From Nitrospirales bacterium (lineage in GTDB: Bacteria > Nitrospirota > Nitrospiria > Nitrospirales > UBA8639): a DNA stretch of 64,000 nt. A program made the translations under genes and the position numbers. The stretch is from NCBI GenBank assembly GCA_029261235.1, contig JAJDBS010000169.1:1-64000 (forward strand), in the 5' to 3' direction. Shown here piece by piece: positions 10,610 to 20,986 of this stretch. Under the pieces are notes generated by a model that worked only from the letters and a program-made list of their open reading frames with translations, was not told the origin of the DNA and searched no databases. The first letter of the stretch is position 1. The number at the start of each line of letters is the position of its first letter.

Positions 10610-11428
10610 TTAAGCCTTTTTGACGAGGCTGCCCACAAAGTCCAGTGAGCGCTGCAAGGCATTCTCCATATCAGACGCCCGGTAGTGTGGAGAATGTGGG
10701 TACCAGAATTCAGGAGAGGCTTCGTCATATGTGACTAGCTCGACTTTTTTCCCGGCATCTTTAGCCGTTTGGCAAAAATTTTCCAGATCTTCAGGAGAAG
10801 TTTTTGGGGATTGTCCAGGTTGTTGAATCAGCAGAGGACAGTAGAGGCCCTGTGCTGTTTCCGGTTCGATAGGGAGCGTCCCTCCGATGGCCACTGCGGC
10901 TTGAAGTCGACGACGGTGTGCTGCGACTTTGACTGCGAGCGTCCCACCCATTCCAATGCCTACCACACCATGTCCATTACGCACCGTTCGTTCAAGAAGG
11001 GTGTCTTCTGCGATGTTGGTATTGAGATATTCAAAACATGCACTGACATCTTGAAGCGCTTGTTGTTCATTGAGTTTTTCCGACAGGGCTTCTGCAACTT
11101 CAGCATTGGCTGTGACCATTCCACCTATACGGCCATAGAGGTTTGGAATCATCACAATATAGCCGTGGCACGCCAGTCCTTTAGCTAAGTCTTGAATCTG
11201 GGTGGTGAGCCCCCATTGATCATGTAAGACAACTAGGGCAGGTAGAATTTTTCCTGTGATCTGTGGTGCATATTGAATCCCTTCAACCTGAGGGACTTTA
11301 TGCATCCGTGTCTCGGCATAGGGGTCTACCATCTTATCTTTGTGGGTTTCAAAGATCCCCGTACTATTAAATCTCAGAGTTGTGTAGCCGATTTGATCAA
11401 GGGAATAGGCTGTTTCTTGTTGGGGCAT
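10610..11428 (-). CDS. Dienelactone hydrolase family protein
   Basis: LPALVVLHDQWGLTTQIQDLAKGLACHGYIVMIPNLYGR...GVVGIGMGGTLAVKVA. Confidence 0.85.
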   Translation of the reverse strand: MPQQETAYSLDQIGYTTLRFNSTGIFETHKDKMVDPYAETRMHKVPQVEGIQYAPQITGKILPALVVLHDQWGLTTQIQDLAKGLACHGYIVMIPNLYGRIGGMVTANAEVAEALSEKLNEQQALQDVSACFEYLNTNIAEDTLLERTVRNGHGVVGIGMGGTLAVKVAAHRRRLQAAVAIGGTLPIEPETAQGLYCPLLIQQPGQSPKTSPEDLENFCQTAKDAGKKVELVTYDEASPEFWYPHSPHYRASDMENALQRSLDFVGSLVKKA

Positions 11429-11742
11429 GAGGTGCTACCTTTGGATAAATTGAGATATCTATGAGCAAAAAAACATGTGCATTTGTTCAAGAAAAAGGTG
11501 TTCAGACTATATCGATGGCTTCTTGGACCTGTCAATTCATCATTCGCTCGTGCAGCTGTATGCTTCATGATCTTTCTTTGGGTTCATTTGACTCTATTTG
11601 AATGATGGTGTACTCATCCAGAAAGCCTCTAGTATTAAGGGAACGAGTCTGTCAAGATAAAGAAATTACCTAAGGAAACATTTGAGATTTCTTCGTATCT
11701 AGCGGAATAGATCACGATTTATTCAGGGAAGGGAGTATGTGA

Positions 11743-14046
11743 ATGCCACGGACACGGTTGACGGGAATGTTGCTCTTTTTGGTGTTGCCTTTGCTGTGGG
11801 TGAGTTTGGGCAATTGTACTCAATTATCTGCTGAAGAGAAAAAAGCCAAGCATTATGAACGAGGAATGGCCTATTTCAATGACGAGAAGTATCAGGAAGC
11901 ACTAATTGAATTTAAAAATATTATTCAATTAGACCCCAAAGACGCGAAAGCCTATCACCAATTAGCTCTCATACATTTGAAATTGGGCGGAATGCCGAAT
12001 TTGCAAGCTGCATTTGGAGAACTAAGCAAAGCGGTTGAAATCGATCCAACCATTGAGGATGCCCATCTTAAGCTGGGCGATTTTTATTTGTTGTCTCAGA
12101 AACCTCTCGACGCCAAAAAACACGCAGAGATCGTGCTGACATCATCACCACAGGATCCGAAGGGACATTTACTGCGGGGGCGGAGTCTCATTATTGAAAA
12201 AGAGTTTGAAGAGGGAATCGCCGAACTGAAGAAATCGCTTGAACTCGATCCGGAAAACGAACAGATCTATATCGATCTAGCTCGCGCCTATTTAGCCATG
12301 AAAAAACCTGAGGAAGCCGAGGCTACGCTACGGAAAGCGTTGGAAGCCCGAAAGGAGTCCTCTGCATTGACTGTGGCTATGGGAGATTTGCTTCTCATGC
12401 AAGGGAAGCAAGCAGAAGCTGAAGCTCAATATCAACATGCGTTAACAATTGATGCCGATAATGAGGCGCTCTATGTCAAATTAGGAAAATATTATCTTGC
12501 GACCCAAAAATGGAAGAAGGCAGAAGAAACCTACCAGGAATTAGCCAATCGGAAATCAGATCAGGAAACTCCACAAATGCTCTTAGGTGGGTTTTATAAC
12601 CTTATGGGCGTGGGGGATAAGGCGCTAGGCCACTATCAAAAAGCGGTTGAGTTGAATCCCAAATCCGAGCCAGCACAAAACGCGTTAATAAATTTTAATT
12701 TAGACAATCAAAAATGGGATGAGGCGGAGAAATTAGTTTCAGAAGCTTTGGACAGGAATAAAAAAGGTGTGCTACCTAAGGTTTTTCAAGCTCGATTGCT
12801 CCTGGGCCGCGGAAAGACTGATGAAGCCATTCACAGTTTTCAAAAAATCCTGAAGGATGACCCTCAGCAAGCGATGGCACATCAATATTTAGGCTTGGCG
12901 TTTGCTGCCAAAAAAGATATCCCCCAAGCTGTACAAGAATTAACTCAGGCCGTGAAATTAGTCCCACAGAATCGGGGTGTGCGGAAGGCTTTGGCTGCAG
13001 TGAGGATCACCGAAGGTTCGTATGCCATGGCGATTGAAGAAGCCCAAATGGCGATCAAGCTGAATCCCCGAGATGTGCAAGCCGTCCATCTTCTGGGCGA
13101 AGCGTATGTGCAGCAAAAAGATATTTCACAGGCCAAAAAAGTCTATCAAGCGATCGTTACTCAAATTCCCCAAGATCCCTTGGCACATTATCAATTGGGA
13201 CTCATCGATCAACAGGATAAGAAATTTCCAGATGCGATTAAGCATTTTGAAGAAGCGATCAAATTGCGGCCGGATTTTGCGCAAGCGTTAACCCAAATTG
13301 TCAGTATTCGGATTCAGCGAGGAGAGACCGAGCAGGCCCGGAAACGGCTTGAACAACAAATTGAGGCTTCCCCAAAAAATTCCCTGTACTACTATTTATT
13401 GGGTCGAGTGTGGATGCAAGCCAATCAAGCTGATGAAGCGGAAATAGCTTTCAAGAAATCCTTAGAATTGAATGAGCAGCTTGAAGCCTCATATATGAAT
13501 TTAGCAGCCTTGTATCAACGAACCAATCGGATGGATGAGGCTATCAAGGAATATGAACAACTGTTAGAAAAGAATCCGAAAGCTGTTTCGGCGCATATGG
13601 TGTTGGGCGTCATGGCGCAGCAAGGAAAAGATAACACCAAAGCCAAATCACATTATCGAAAAATTTTGGGCGTCGATCCAAAATTTGCGCCAGCAGGAAA
13701 TAACTTAGCGTGGTTGATCATGGAGGAGGGTGGAAGTCTTGATGAAGCCCTGACGCTGGCTGAAAATGCTCGTGCTCAGCAGAGTGATAATCCTGCGATC
13801 GCCGATACCCTAGGATGGATTTATTACCACAAAGAGGGCTATTTGAAAGCGGTGTCGCTGTTGAAGGAAGCTGCGAAAAAACTTCCAGAGAGCCCAGAAG
13901 TGAAATATCATTTAGGTATGGCACTTTTTAAAAAAGGTGATGAGGCTCAGGCTAAAATAATCTTGGAAGAAGCCTTCAAATTAAAACCCGAGTTCCCGGG
14001 CTCTGACGAAGCTCGAGCTACCCTCAATAGTCTTAATAAGACGTAA
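11743..14046 (+). CDS. TPR-repeat lipoprotein, resembling the PEP-CTERM-associated TPR family (PrsT-like)
   Basis: Lipobox-like signal peptide (...SLGNC), then tandem TPR units throughout 767 aa. Confidence 0.75.
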   Translation: MPRTRLTGMLLFLVLPLLWVSLGNCTQLSAEEKKAKHYERGMAYFNDEKYQEALIEFKNIIQLDPKDAKAYHQLALIHLKLGGMPNLQAAFGELSKAVEIDPTIEDAHLKLGDFYLLSQKPLDAKKHAEIVLTSSPQDPKGHLLRGRSLIIEKEFEEGIAELKKSLELDPENEQIYIDLARAYLAMKKPEEAEATLRKALEARKESSALTVAMGDLLLMQGKQAEAEAQYQHALTIDADNEALYVKLGKYYLATQKWKKAEETYQELANRKSDQETPQMLLGGFYNLMGVGDKALGHYQKAVELNPKSEPAQNALINFNLDNQKWDEAEKLVSEALDRNKKGVLPKVFQARLLLGRGKTDEAIHSFQKILKDDPQQAMAHQYLGLAFAAKKDIPQAVQELTQAVKLVPQNRGVRKALAAVRITEGSYAMAIEEAQMAIKLNPRDVQAVHLLGEAYVQQKDISQAKKVYQAIVTQIPQDPLAHYQLGLIDQQDKKFPDAIKHFEEAIKLRPDFAQALTQIVSIRIQRGETEQARKRLEQQIEASPKNSLYYYLLGRVWMQANQADEAEIAFKKSLELNEQLEASYMNLAALYQRTNRMDEAIKEYEQLLEKNPKAVSAHMVLGVMAQQGKDNTKAKSHYRKILGVDPKFAPAGNNLAWLIMEEGGSLDEALTLAENARAQQSDNPAIADTLGWIYYHKEGYLKAVSLLKEAAKKLPESPEVKYHLGMALFKKGDEAQAKIILEEAFKLKPEFPGSDEARATLNSLNKT

Positions 14047-14196
14047 TTCAGTGCTTGGCATCATCGTCTGATAATGGATTAAATCAATCCACCAGCTGTT
14101 GGGGTAAAAAAGTGATGACGAATATTTTGTACAGAGTAATCCAGTAGCATGTTTCTGCAATGCGGTTCGCACAATTCTAGAAAAGTGAGCGTAGAC

Positions 14197-16491
14197 ATGA
14201 GGAGGACACCGCTGTCCGGACTGGTCTTGAGCGTCGTATTGCCTTTGATGTTGGTGAGTCTGGTGAGCTGTACCCAATTGTCAGTTGAGGAGAAGAAAGC
14301 GAAGCATTATGAGCGGGGCATGGCCTATTTCAAAGGTGAGAAATTTCAAGAAGCCGTTATTGAATTTAAGAATATCATTCAATTGGATCCGAAAGATGCG
14401 AATGCCTACTATCAGCTCGCACTTAGTCATATAAAGCTGGGTGGGCTTTCTGATTTACAGGCGGCGTTTGGAGAGTTGATGAAGACGGTTGAGATTGATC
14501 CGACTATTCAAGATGCTCAATTGAAATTGGGGGAATTCTATTTACTCTCACGAAAGCCAAAGGAAGCCATAAAGCATGCAAATATTGTTTTAACCGCTTC
14601 TCCTCAAGAACCGAAAGGACATTTATTGCGAGGGCGCAGTCTCATTGTGGGAGAGGAATTTGAGGAAGGGATTCGCGAACTCCATAAAACGCTCGAATTG
14701 GATCCTGATAATGAACACATCTATTTAGATTTGGCAAAGGCCTACCTTGGCATGAAGAAGCCAAGAGAAGCGGAAGGGATCATCGAGCAAGGCTTGGAGC
14801 AGAATAGTACCTCGGTCATGCTCATTCTAGCTAAAGGGGATGTCTTGTTAGCCCAAGACAAGAGGCCCGAGGCTGAAGTGCAATTCCACCGAGCGATGAA
14901 ATTAGATGCAGATAATGATGAACTCTATCGCAAATTTGGTCAATATTTCCTGTCGACTCAGCAGTGGAAGAAAGCGGAAGAGGTGTACCTGCAGTTTGCG
15001 ACGCAGAAGCCGAAGGGTGAGGCGCCTCAACTATTATTAGGGGAATATTATACATTTCTGGGAGTGGGCTCAAAGGCGTTAGAACATTTCAAAAAAGCTG
15101 TCATCTTGAACCCAGAATCCAGGCCAGCGCAACATGCGATGACAAATTTTTACTTAGATAATCGGAAGTGGGATGACGCGGAAACGCTGGTGTCGGCGGC
15201 ATTAAAAGAAAACAAGAAAGATCTCATCGCACAAGTGTTTCAGGGACGCTTGCTGTTAGGGCAGGGAAAGGCCGATGAGGCCATTCCTCTCTTTCAACGT
15301 GTCATTAAAGAAGAGCCGAATCAGGCCATGGCGCATCAGTATTTGGGAGTGGCCTTTGCGACAAAGAAAGATATCTCACAAGCGCTACAGGAATTAAATG
15401 AAGCGGTGAAGTTAGCTCCACAAGATCGTGGAATTCGGAAAGCCTTGTCATTGGTTCGGATGGCAGAGGGCTCGTATGGTATGGCTATTGAAGAAGCGCA
15501 AACGGCCATACGGTTGAATGCTCGAGACGTCCAAGCTGTGCATTTGCTGGGGCAGGCCTATCTCAAGCAAAAGAATGTGGCGCAAGCCAAGAAAGTGTAT
15601 CAATCGATCGTCAAACAAATTCCACAAGACGCCATAGCTCAGTTCCAATTGGGTGTAATCGATCGACAGGATAAGAAGCCTGAGTCGGCAATTGTGCATT
15701 TTGAAGCAGCCATGACACACAACCCGCGTTTTGTCCAAGCTCTTGGTCAAATTTCCAGCATTCATGTTAGCCGTGGCGAGGCTGTCCAAGCACGCGAGCG
15801 TGTGCAACAACAAATTGAGGTCGTTCCCGATGACCCCTTTCTGTATAACTTACTTGGTGGATTGTGGATGCAAGCCAATGAAACGGACAATGCCGAGCAA
15901 GCGTTTAAAAAGTCCTTGGCGCTCAATGACCAACTTCAAGTATCGTATATGAATCTGGCGGAACTCTATCGACGAACCCAAAGAACTGATGAAGCGGTGC
16001 AAGAATATGAGCGGCTTTTAGAAAAGAACCCGAAAGTGGCTTCCGCTCATATGATTTTAGGGATGATTGCGGAGCAAGGAAAAGACATTCAGAAAGCTCA
16101 GATCCATTATCGGAAAACTTTAGACATTGAACCACAATTTAGTCCAGCGGCAAACAATCTTGCATGGCTCATGTCGGAACATGAAGGTAATTTGGATGAG
16201 GCGTTGTCACTTGCCGAAAGTGCACGTGGGCATCAGGAAGATAATCCTCATATTGCTGATACCCTTGGGTGGATTTATTACAAAAAGAGCGCCTATTTGA
16301 AAGCCGTGTCATTACTGCAAGAGGCAGCAGCACAGCTACCGGAGAATCCAGTCGTGCAGTATCATCTAGGAATGGCGCAATTTAAGAATGGTGATCGACT
16401 CAAAGGGAAAGAATCATTGAATGCGGCCTTTCAACTGAGTCAAAATTTCCCAGGGGCTGATGAAGCCAAAGCAACACTTGGCATGCTGTAA
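14197..16491 (+). CDS. TPR-repeat lipoprotein, tandem paralogue of 11743..14046
   Basis: Collinear with upstream gene: CTQLSVEEKKAKHYERGMAYFKGEKFQEAVIEFKNIIQLDPKDANAYYQLAL vs CTQLSAEEKKAKHYERGMAYFNDEKYQEALIEFKNIIQLDPKDAKAYHQLAL. Confidence 0.8.
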   Translation: MRRTPLSGLVLSVVLPLMLVSLVSCTQLSVEEKKAKHYERGMAYFKGEKFQEAVIEFKNIIQLDPKDANAYYQLALSHIKLGGLSDLQAAFGELMKTVEIDPTIQDAQLKLGEFYLLSRKPKEAIKHANIVLTASPQEPKGHLLRGRSLIVGEEFEEGIRELHKTLELDPDNEHIYLDLAKAYLGMKKPREAEGIIEQGLEQNSTSVMLILAKGDVLLAQDKRPEAEVQFHRAMKLDADNDELYRKFGQYFLSTQQWKKAEEVYLQFATQKPKGEAPQLLLGEYYTFLGVGSKALEHFKKAVILNPESRPAQHAMTNFYLDNRKWDDAETLVSAALKENKKDLIAQVFQGRLLLGQGKADEAIPLFQRVIKEEPNQAMAHQYLGVAFATKKDISQALQELNEAVKLAPQDRGIRKALSLVRMAEGSYGMAIEEAQTAIRLNARDVQAVHLLGQAYLKQKNVAQAKKVYQSIVKQIPQDAIAQFQLGVIDRQDKKPESAIVHFEAAMTHNPRFVQALGQISSIHVSRGEAVQARERVQQQIEVVPDDPFLYNLLGGLWMQANETDNAEQAFKKSLALNDQLQVSYMNLAELYRRTQRTDEAVQEYERLLEKNPKVASAHMILGMIAEQGKDIQKAQIHYRKTLDIEPQFSPAANNLAWLMSEHEGNLDEALSLAESARGHQEDNPHIADTLGWIYYKKSAYLKAVSLLQEAAAQLPENPVVQYHLGMAQFKNGDRLKGKESLNAAFQLSQNFPGADEAKATLGML

Positions 16492-16800
16492 ACTTGTTTT
16501 CATGGTGCGGTTGCTACACGTGTACAGGTACCTTCATTGCCAGTCTTTCCTGCAGCTGTGAGCAGGTTAAGCTCACTTTCTCTCCGTTCTATTCTGACAG
16601 GTCTCCCAATACACATTTTTCGTATCCTGTCCGTGAATCTTCATGTCTTCTTTCGAGAATTGGTGATTGCCGATTGGGACTTTCCAAGAAAAGTCCATTA
16701 GGGAATATTGCCAATTTTTTTTTATTCATGTAGAATAGGATCCCGCTATTTTCAAGCCAAAAAAGTAGAAGCCCTTTTCACAAAGAAAGGATTTGACCAT

Positions 16801-17307
16801 ATGGAACGGCGAGTGACTTCCCATACGGAAGAAGAAGAAATGAATCAACGCCGTCGTCTCTTGACTCAGGCTCGAAAGGGTGATGAAAAGTCTATTGAAC
16901 TCTTATTTGAGCTCTACCAGGTCAAAGTGTTTTCTGGCGATGAGCTGAAGAAGAAGAAACTTCCATCATTTCCTGTCGCGAAGCCAACGAATGGGTCAGG
17001 AAAAAGTGGTTCAAAGGTTACCAAGGCTAAAGCAAAAGCTTCAAAAATATCCCCGAAGGATAGCAAAGCAAAGGAAGAGGAAAAACCGACTCCGCAATCT
17101 AATTCCAAGGGGCCTTCAAACGTAAAAACCAAGACTGCCGAAGCTGCAATATCATTAGGTAAAGAGCCAAAGGCGACGAAGCAGCCTCTGAAGAAAGTGG
17201 CGACCCCAAAGCCGGCTAGTGCATCTACGAAAAAATCATCTGCGACTCCACCCAAGCAAAAGAAACTCACTGCAGTGAGTAAATCGCATATTGCAAAGAA
17301 GAAATAA
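16801..17307 (+). CDS. Hypothetical protein with Lys/Ala/Pro/Ser-rich histone-H1-like tail
   Basis: Short acidic/basic N-terminal region, then a low-complexity basic tail ending SHIAKKK; start at ATG 16801 preferred. Confidence 0.55.
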   Translation: MERRVTSHTEEEEMNQRRRLLTQARKGDEKSIELLFELYQVKVFSGDELKKKKLPSFPVAKPTNGSGKSGSKVTKAKAKASKISPKDSKAKEEEKPTPQSNSKGPSNVKTKTAEAAISLGKEPKATKQPLKKVATPKPASASTKKSSATPPKQKKLTAVSKSHIAKKK

Positions 17308-17338
17308 CAGATCTTTGAAGGGGAAATAGAGATGAAGT

Positions 17339-17779
17339 TCAGTGTCGGACTTCAATGCGAAGCCCACCGCGTGTCAGCTTATTTCCTATGTCATTAGCAA
17401 TTTTAACATCACCCTGGAAGACAGAGGCGCTGCCATGGTGATCGATTTGCCAAGCTAATTCAAAAGCCTTTTGAGGGTTCATCCCTGGAATAATTTGACA
17501 AAATAAGGAGATGACTTCTTGGGAGGTATGACAATCACAATTGAACACAATCACTTCAGCTTCAAAATCTCGACCAATGCCGACATCTGTTGTTTCTCGA
17601 GTATCGGGAACATCAATAGTTTTTGCAGCCATCATCATATTCATGATACGACATTGTAGCAATGGAATGGTTTCCTCCTCAATATAAGAAAAAATGCGAG
17701 GGCTAGGTCTTCTTCGCATCAAGCTTGAGGTGAAGCAGTCCGAAATTGACGCTTGAGTCGTAAGCATCGAAAAAAACAA
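17339..17779 (-). CDS. ClpS-like ATP-dependent Clp protease adaptor
   Basis: EAEVIVFNCDCHTSQEVISLFCQIIPGMNPQKAFELAWQIDHHGSASVFQGDVKIANDIGNKLTRGGLRIEV follows the ClpS pattern; true start probably internal (~17644). Confidence 0.65.
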   Translation of the reverse strand: MFFSMLTTQASISDCFTSSLMRRRPSPRIFSYIEEETIPLLQCRIMNMMMAAKTIDVPDTRETTDVGIGRDFEAEVIVFNCDCHTSQEVISLFCQIIPGMNPQKAFELAWQIDHHGSASVFQGDVKIANDIGNKLTRGGLRIEVRH

Positions 17780-17811
17780 ACGTTCTTATTTACATTTCTA
17801 AGGAGTTTAGT

Positions 17812-18834
17812 GTGGGTAAAACAGTCTTGGTGACGGGGGCTGCCGGTTTTATCGGGAGTCATGCTGTGGAAGAACTTGTGAAACGTGGGGACCGAGTCAT
17901 CGGTCTGGATAACTTGAATGATTATTATGATCCAGCTCGTAAGGAAGCCAATCTTCGAGAAGTCGCGGAATTGGCTCTTGCCAAGCAATGGACGGGAACC
18001 TTTGAATTTCTGAAAGGTGATATCCGAGATCGACAGCTCGTCGCCGACCTGTTTTCTGATCATCAGTTTGATGCGATTATCCATCTCGCCGCTATGGCAG
18101 GAGTGCGCGTATCTATTGATGACCCGGGGTTGTATTACGATGTGAATGTGATGGGAACCCTTGCCTTACTTGATGCGGCTGTTGGACGAATTGGAAAAAA
18201 GAAACCGGAAAAATTTCCGACGTTTATTTTTGCCTCAACATCCTCCGTGTATGGGAATACCCAGACTGTGCCTTTTGTTACTGATGATATGTGTGATCGG
18301 CCGCTAGCGCCCTACGCGTCGAGTAAAAGGGCGAGTGAAATGTTAGGGTATACGTATCATCATCTCTATGGGTTGGATTGTACCGTTTTCCGATTTTTTA
18401 CAGTCTATGGCCCGCGTGGTCGTCCAGACATGATGGCTTATAAAGTGTTGGATAATATTTTTACAGGTTGTGACGTCCCACTCTATAACAATGGCAACAT
18501 GTATCGAGATTGGACCTACGTCAAGGATATCGTGAGCGGACTTGTTTCGGCGGTTGATCAACCGTTGGGCTATGAAATTTTAAACTTGGGCCGTGGTGAG
18601 CCAGTGTTGTTAACAGATTTCGTCAAAGGCATTGAACTTTTAGCTGGAGGTGCAGCGCATCTAACCTCCGCTCCGATGTTGGATGCTGATATTGCCTATA
18701 CCTTTGCTGATATTTCAAAAACACAAAAGCTGCTGCAGTATGATCCTCAAACTTCAGTGCCAGAAGGCGTTGCTCAATTTTGGGATTGGTATCAACGTGT
18801 GGTACGTCCCACTCATCCTACGAGTAGCTCGTAA
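17812..18834 (+). CDS. NAD-dependent epimerase/dehydratase (UDP-glucuronate 4-epimerase type)
   Basis: VLVTGAAGFIGSHAVEELVKRGDRVIGLDNLNDYYDPARKEANL...YASSKRASE...FRFFTVYGPRGRPDMM. Confidence 0.9.
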   Translation: MGKTVLVTGAAGFIGSHAVEELVKRGDRVIGLDNLNDYYDPARKEANLREVAELALAKQWTGTFEFLKGDIRDRQLVADLFSDHQFDAIIHLAAMAGVRVSIDDPGLYYDVNVMGTLALLDAAVGRIGKKKPEKFPTFIFASTSSVYGNTQTVPFVTDDMCDRPLAPYASSKRASEMLGYTYHHLYGLDCTVFRFFTVYGPRGRPDMMAYKVLDNIFTGCDVPLYNNGNMYRDWTYVKDIVSGLVSAVDQPLGYEILNLGRGEPVLLTDFVKGIELLAGGAAHLTSAPMLDADIAYTFADISKTQKLLQYDPQTSVPEGVAQFWDWYQRVVRPTHPTSSS

Positions 18835-19549
18835 CTGATACGTGGCTGCTTGATCCTTCCTTGTGGAAATGTTGAAGATGTCATGAGCGGTGATCCATTT
18901 CTTTGCCAGAATGGCTTGGCACTGGCAGATCGTCTTTTGGCCGTGCTGTGACGGACTAAGATCCGCTGCTGTCCCCTCAAGTAACTGCAGCCTTGCTGCA
19001 TAACATTTTTGAGCATTCTTCTCAGCTCCTCATCCCAAAATGTTCTTGAGCAACTACAAGCTATTTGCGGGAAATATTTAAACACCCCCCTGTCTATTTT
19101 AACTTACCTTAGTGAAGTACCCTCCTTGTCAAGGGAGGGAAATTCTAGAAGACTATCTGCCGTTTTCTATCCACTCATTTAATGTGTGTAGACGTCGACG
19201 ACTAAACCTCGAGAGGGAGTGGCTTCGTTCTTCTCCTTATGGTTTTCTGAAAAAGTCATTCTCACACCTTTCTCTTTTGTTGCGTGCTTAAGGTATCCAA
19301 GGTTTGTTTTTGAGCGTGTGCATGCACGTGCGTAGACTGTTCCTAGATGTAGGAATATTTTTGGCTATTTTATGCTGAGTCGTTAAGTTTTCTGGGGATT
19401 TGCCGACAAGTCTCTATAGCTAAGACCATTTATCGGCTATCGGTAAGATGACATGATGGATTGTTTAAGGTAGCCATTGCTATCCAAACGTACAGAACAA
19501 GCTAGATGACACCAATGAACTCGATAATCATTTATATCAGGAGGATCCC

Positions 19550-20671
19550 ATGAGAGTGAGTCAAAACAACAATGGTAGGCTTTTCTTTGCTATTTTCTTG
19601 GGGATTTTGATGACCTCGGGGTGTAGTGGGCATTCTGTCAAATATGGAACAAACTCAGAAGGTGAGGGCGTAGGTGCTGACGGAGAAATGAATGGTTCCA
19701 TGGCTCGTGGCCAGAATGGAGTGACCTACAATGCTGATGGCACGCCTATTTCTGGTGGAACAGTGGATGGCACGAACGCATTTCTGAGATCAGGCCAGGG
19801 CATGTCACAGAGCAATGGAACCCGCATCGTGCCAGGGAGTGGATCAGATTATGGTCGCCAATATAATGGTGTGGATGGTACGGGCCCTAATTATGGAGGC
19901 GTGACAGGGTTTGGAAATGGCTCAGCCAATGCCAGCCAGGCAGATCCTGAAGCATGGGCGAATGCCTATCTTCGAGAAAAACGAAGTAGCCAAGAGTTTT
20001 ATGGTGATCCTTCTCAAGCTGGTTTATCGAACGACACTGGTGCAGGAGAGACGTCTCAGTATGGTCATGATTACGACGGAGTTTCAGGGAACGGTCCGAA
20101 CTATGGCGGAGTCGATGGCTTTAGTCAGGGCAGTGCATCACAAGCCGAGTCTAATCCTGATGCCTGGGCTCGGGCTTATGTCCAAGAAAACGGAGGACCG
20201 TCTCCAGAATACGTCAAGCCTGATACCAGTATAGCGTACGCGAATGGCAACGCCGATAGTCGTTCGATGGGAATACGAGACTCAAGTGGAAAGCTTCGAG
20301 AAATTCGAAATGCCAGCAGTGGTGCTGTCGGTCGTGTGCAAGATATCTATTTTGCCTTTGATAGTTGGAGCATTACTACCGTGGGCGCAAAGTATTTGGA
20401 AGAAGATGCAGAATGGTTGCATGCCAATCCTGAAAAAGCCTTGACGATTGAAGGACATTGTGATCAACGAGGAACGCAAGACTATAATCTTATCCTTGGA
20501 AAAAAACGGGCTGAAGCCGCGCAAGAATATTTAGTAAATCTTGGCGTTCAATCTCATCGAATCAAGATTGTGTCATACGGCAAAGAACGTCCGTTCTGCC
20601 GAAACAATAATGAACATTGTTTCCAGGAGAATCGCCGAAACCACATGGTCGTGCGCATGAATCAGTCATAG
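19550..20671 (+). CDS. OmpA/Pal-family lipoprotein with repeated Gly/Asn-rich N-terminal region
   Basis: Lipobox MTSGCSG; C-terminal DIYFAFDSWSITTVGAKYLEEDAEWLHANPEKALTIEGHCDQRGTQDYNLILGKKRAEAAQEYL (OmpA peptidoglycan-binding). Confidence 0.88.
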   Translation: MRVSQNNNGRLFFAIFLGILMTSGCSGHSVKYGTNSEGEGVGADGEMNGSMARGQNGVTYNADGTPISGGTVDGTNAFLRSGQGMSQSNGTRIVPGSGSDYGRQYNGVDGTGPNYGGVTGFGNGSANASQADPEAWANAYLREKRSSQEFYGDPSQAGLSNDTGAGETSQYGHDYDGVSGNGPNYGGVDGFSQGSASQAESNPDAWARAYVQENGGPSPEYVKPDTSIAYANGNADSRSMGIRDSSGKLREIRNASSGAVGRVQDIYFAFDSWSITTVGAKYLEEDAEWLHANPEKALTIEGHCDQRGTQDYNLILGKKRAEAAQEYLVNLGVQSHRIKIVSYGKERPFCRNNNEHCFQENRRNHMVVRMNQS

Positions 20672-20718
20672 ACGGACCCGTAGCTTCATTGGGGTTTCAA
20701 TGAGGTCGCAGAGCTAGG

Positions 20719-20757
20719 AAAAAGAGGATGCACGAAATGTGCATCCTCTTTTTTTGT
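20719..20757 (+). terminator. Rho-independent terminator downstream of the Pal-like gene
   Basis: aaagaggatgcac-gaaat-gtgcatcctcttttttt: 13-bp stem, 5-nt loop, T tract. Confidence 0.9.
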
Positions 20758-20850
20758 CAATGAGAGAGGGATCGCATTGCGAGGAAATCTTCAAGAAATC
20801 TTGCACCAAAAAAGAGGGGGTGGTACAGTCAGCGGACTTACCTGAACCAA

Positions 20851-20939
20851 GCCGGAGTGGCGGAACAGGCAGACGCAAGGGACTTAAAATCCCTCGGGCT
20901 TAACAGCCCGTGCCGGTTCAAGTCCGGCCTCCGGCACCA
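20851..20939 (+). tRNA. tRNA-Leu (anticodon TAA), CCA encoded
   Basis: Acceptor GCCGGAG/CTCCGGC, anticodon loop GGGA-CTTAAAA-TCCC, long variable arm, T arm GCCGG-TTCAAGT-CCGGC, terminal ACCA. Confidence 0.95.
20878..20939. repeat. att core, proximal copy (inside the 3' part of tRNA-Leu)
   Basis: 62-bp sequence agggacttaaaatccctcgggcttaacagcccgtgccggttcaagtccggcctccggcacca identical to 61142..61203. Confidence 0.93.
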
Positions 20940-20986
20940 ATGAAATCAATAACTTACGTCTCTTTAAATTTAATTGCACCTACGTT

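Noticed and set aside
18840-19540. Possible ncRNA in the ~700-bp gap before the Pal-like gene
   Set aside because: No convincing conserved structure or terminator could be identified by eye; transcriptome data would be needed.
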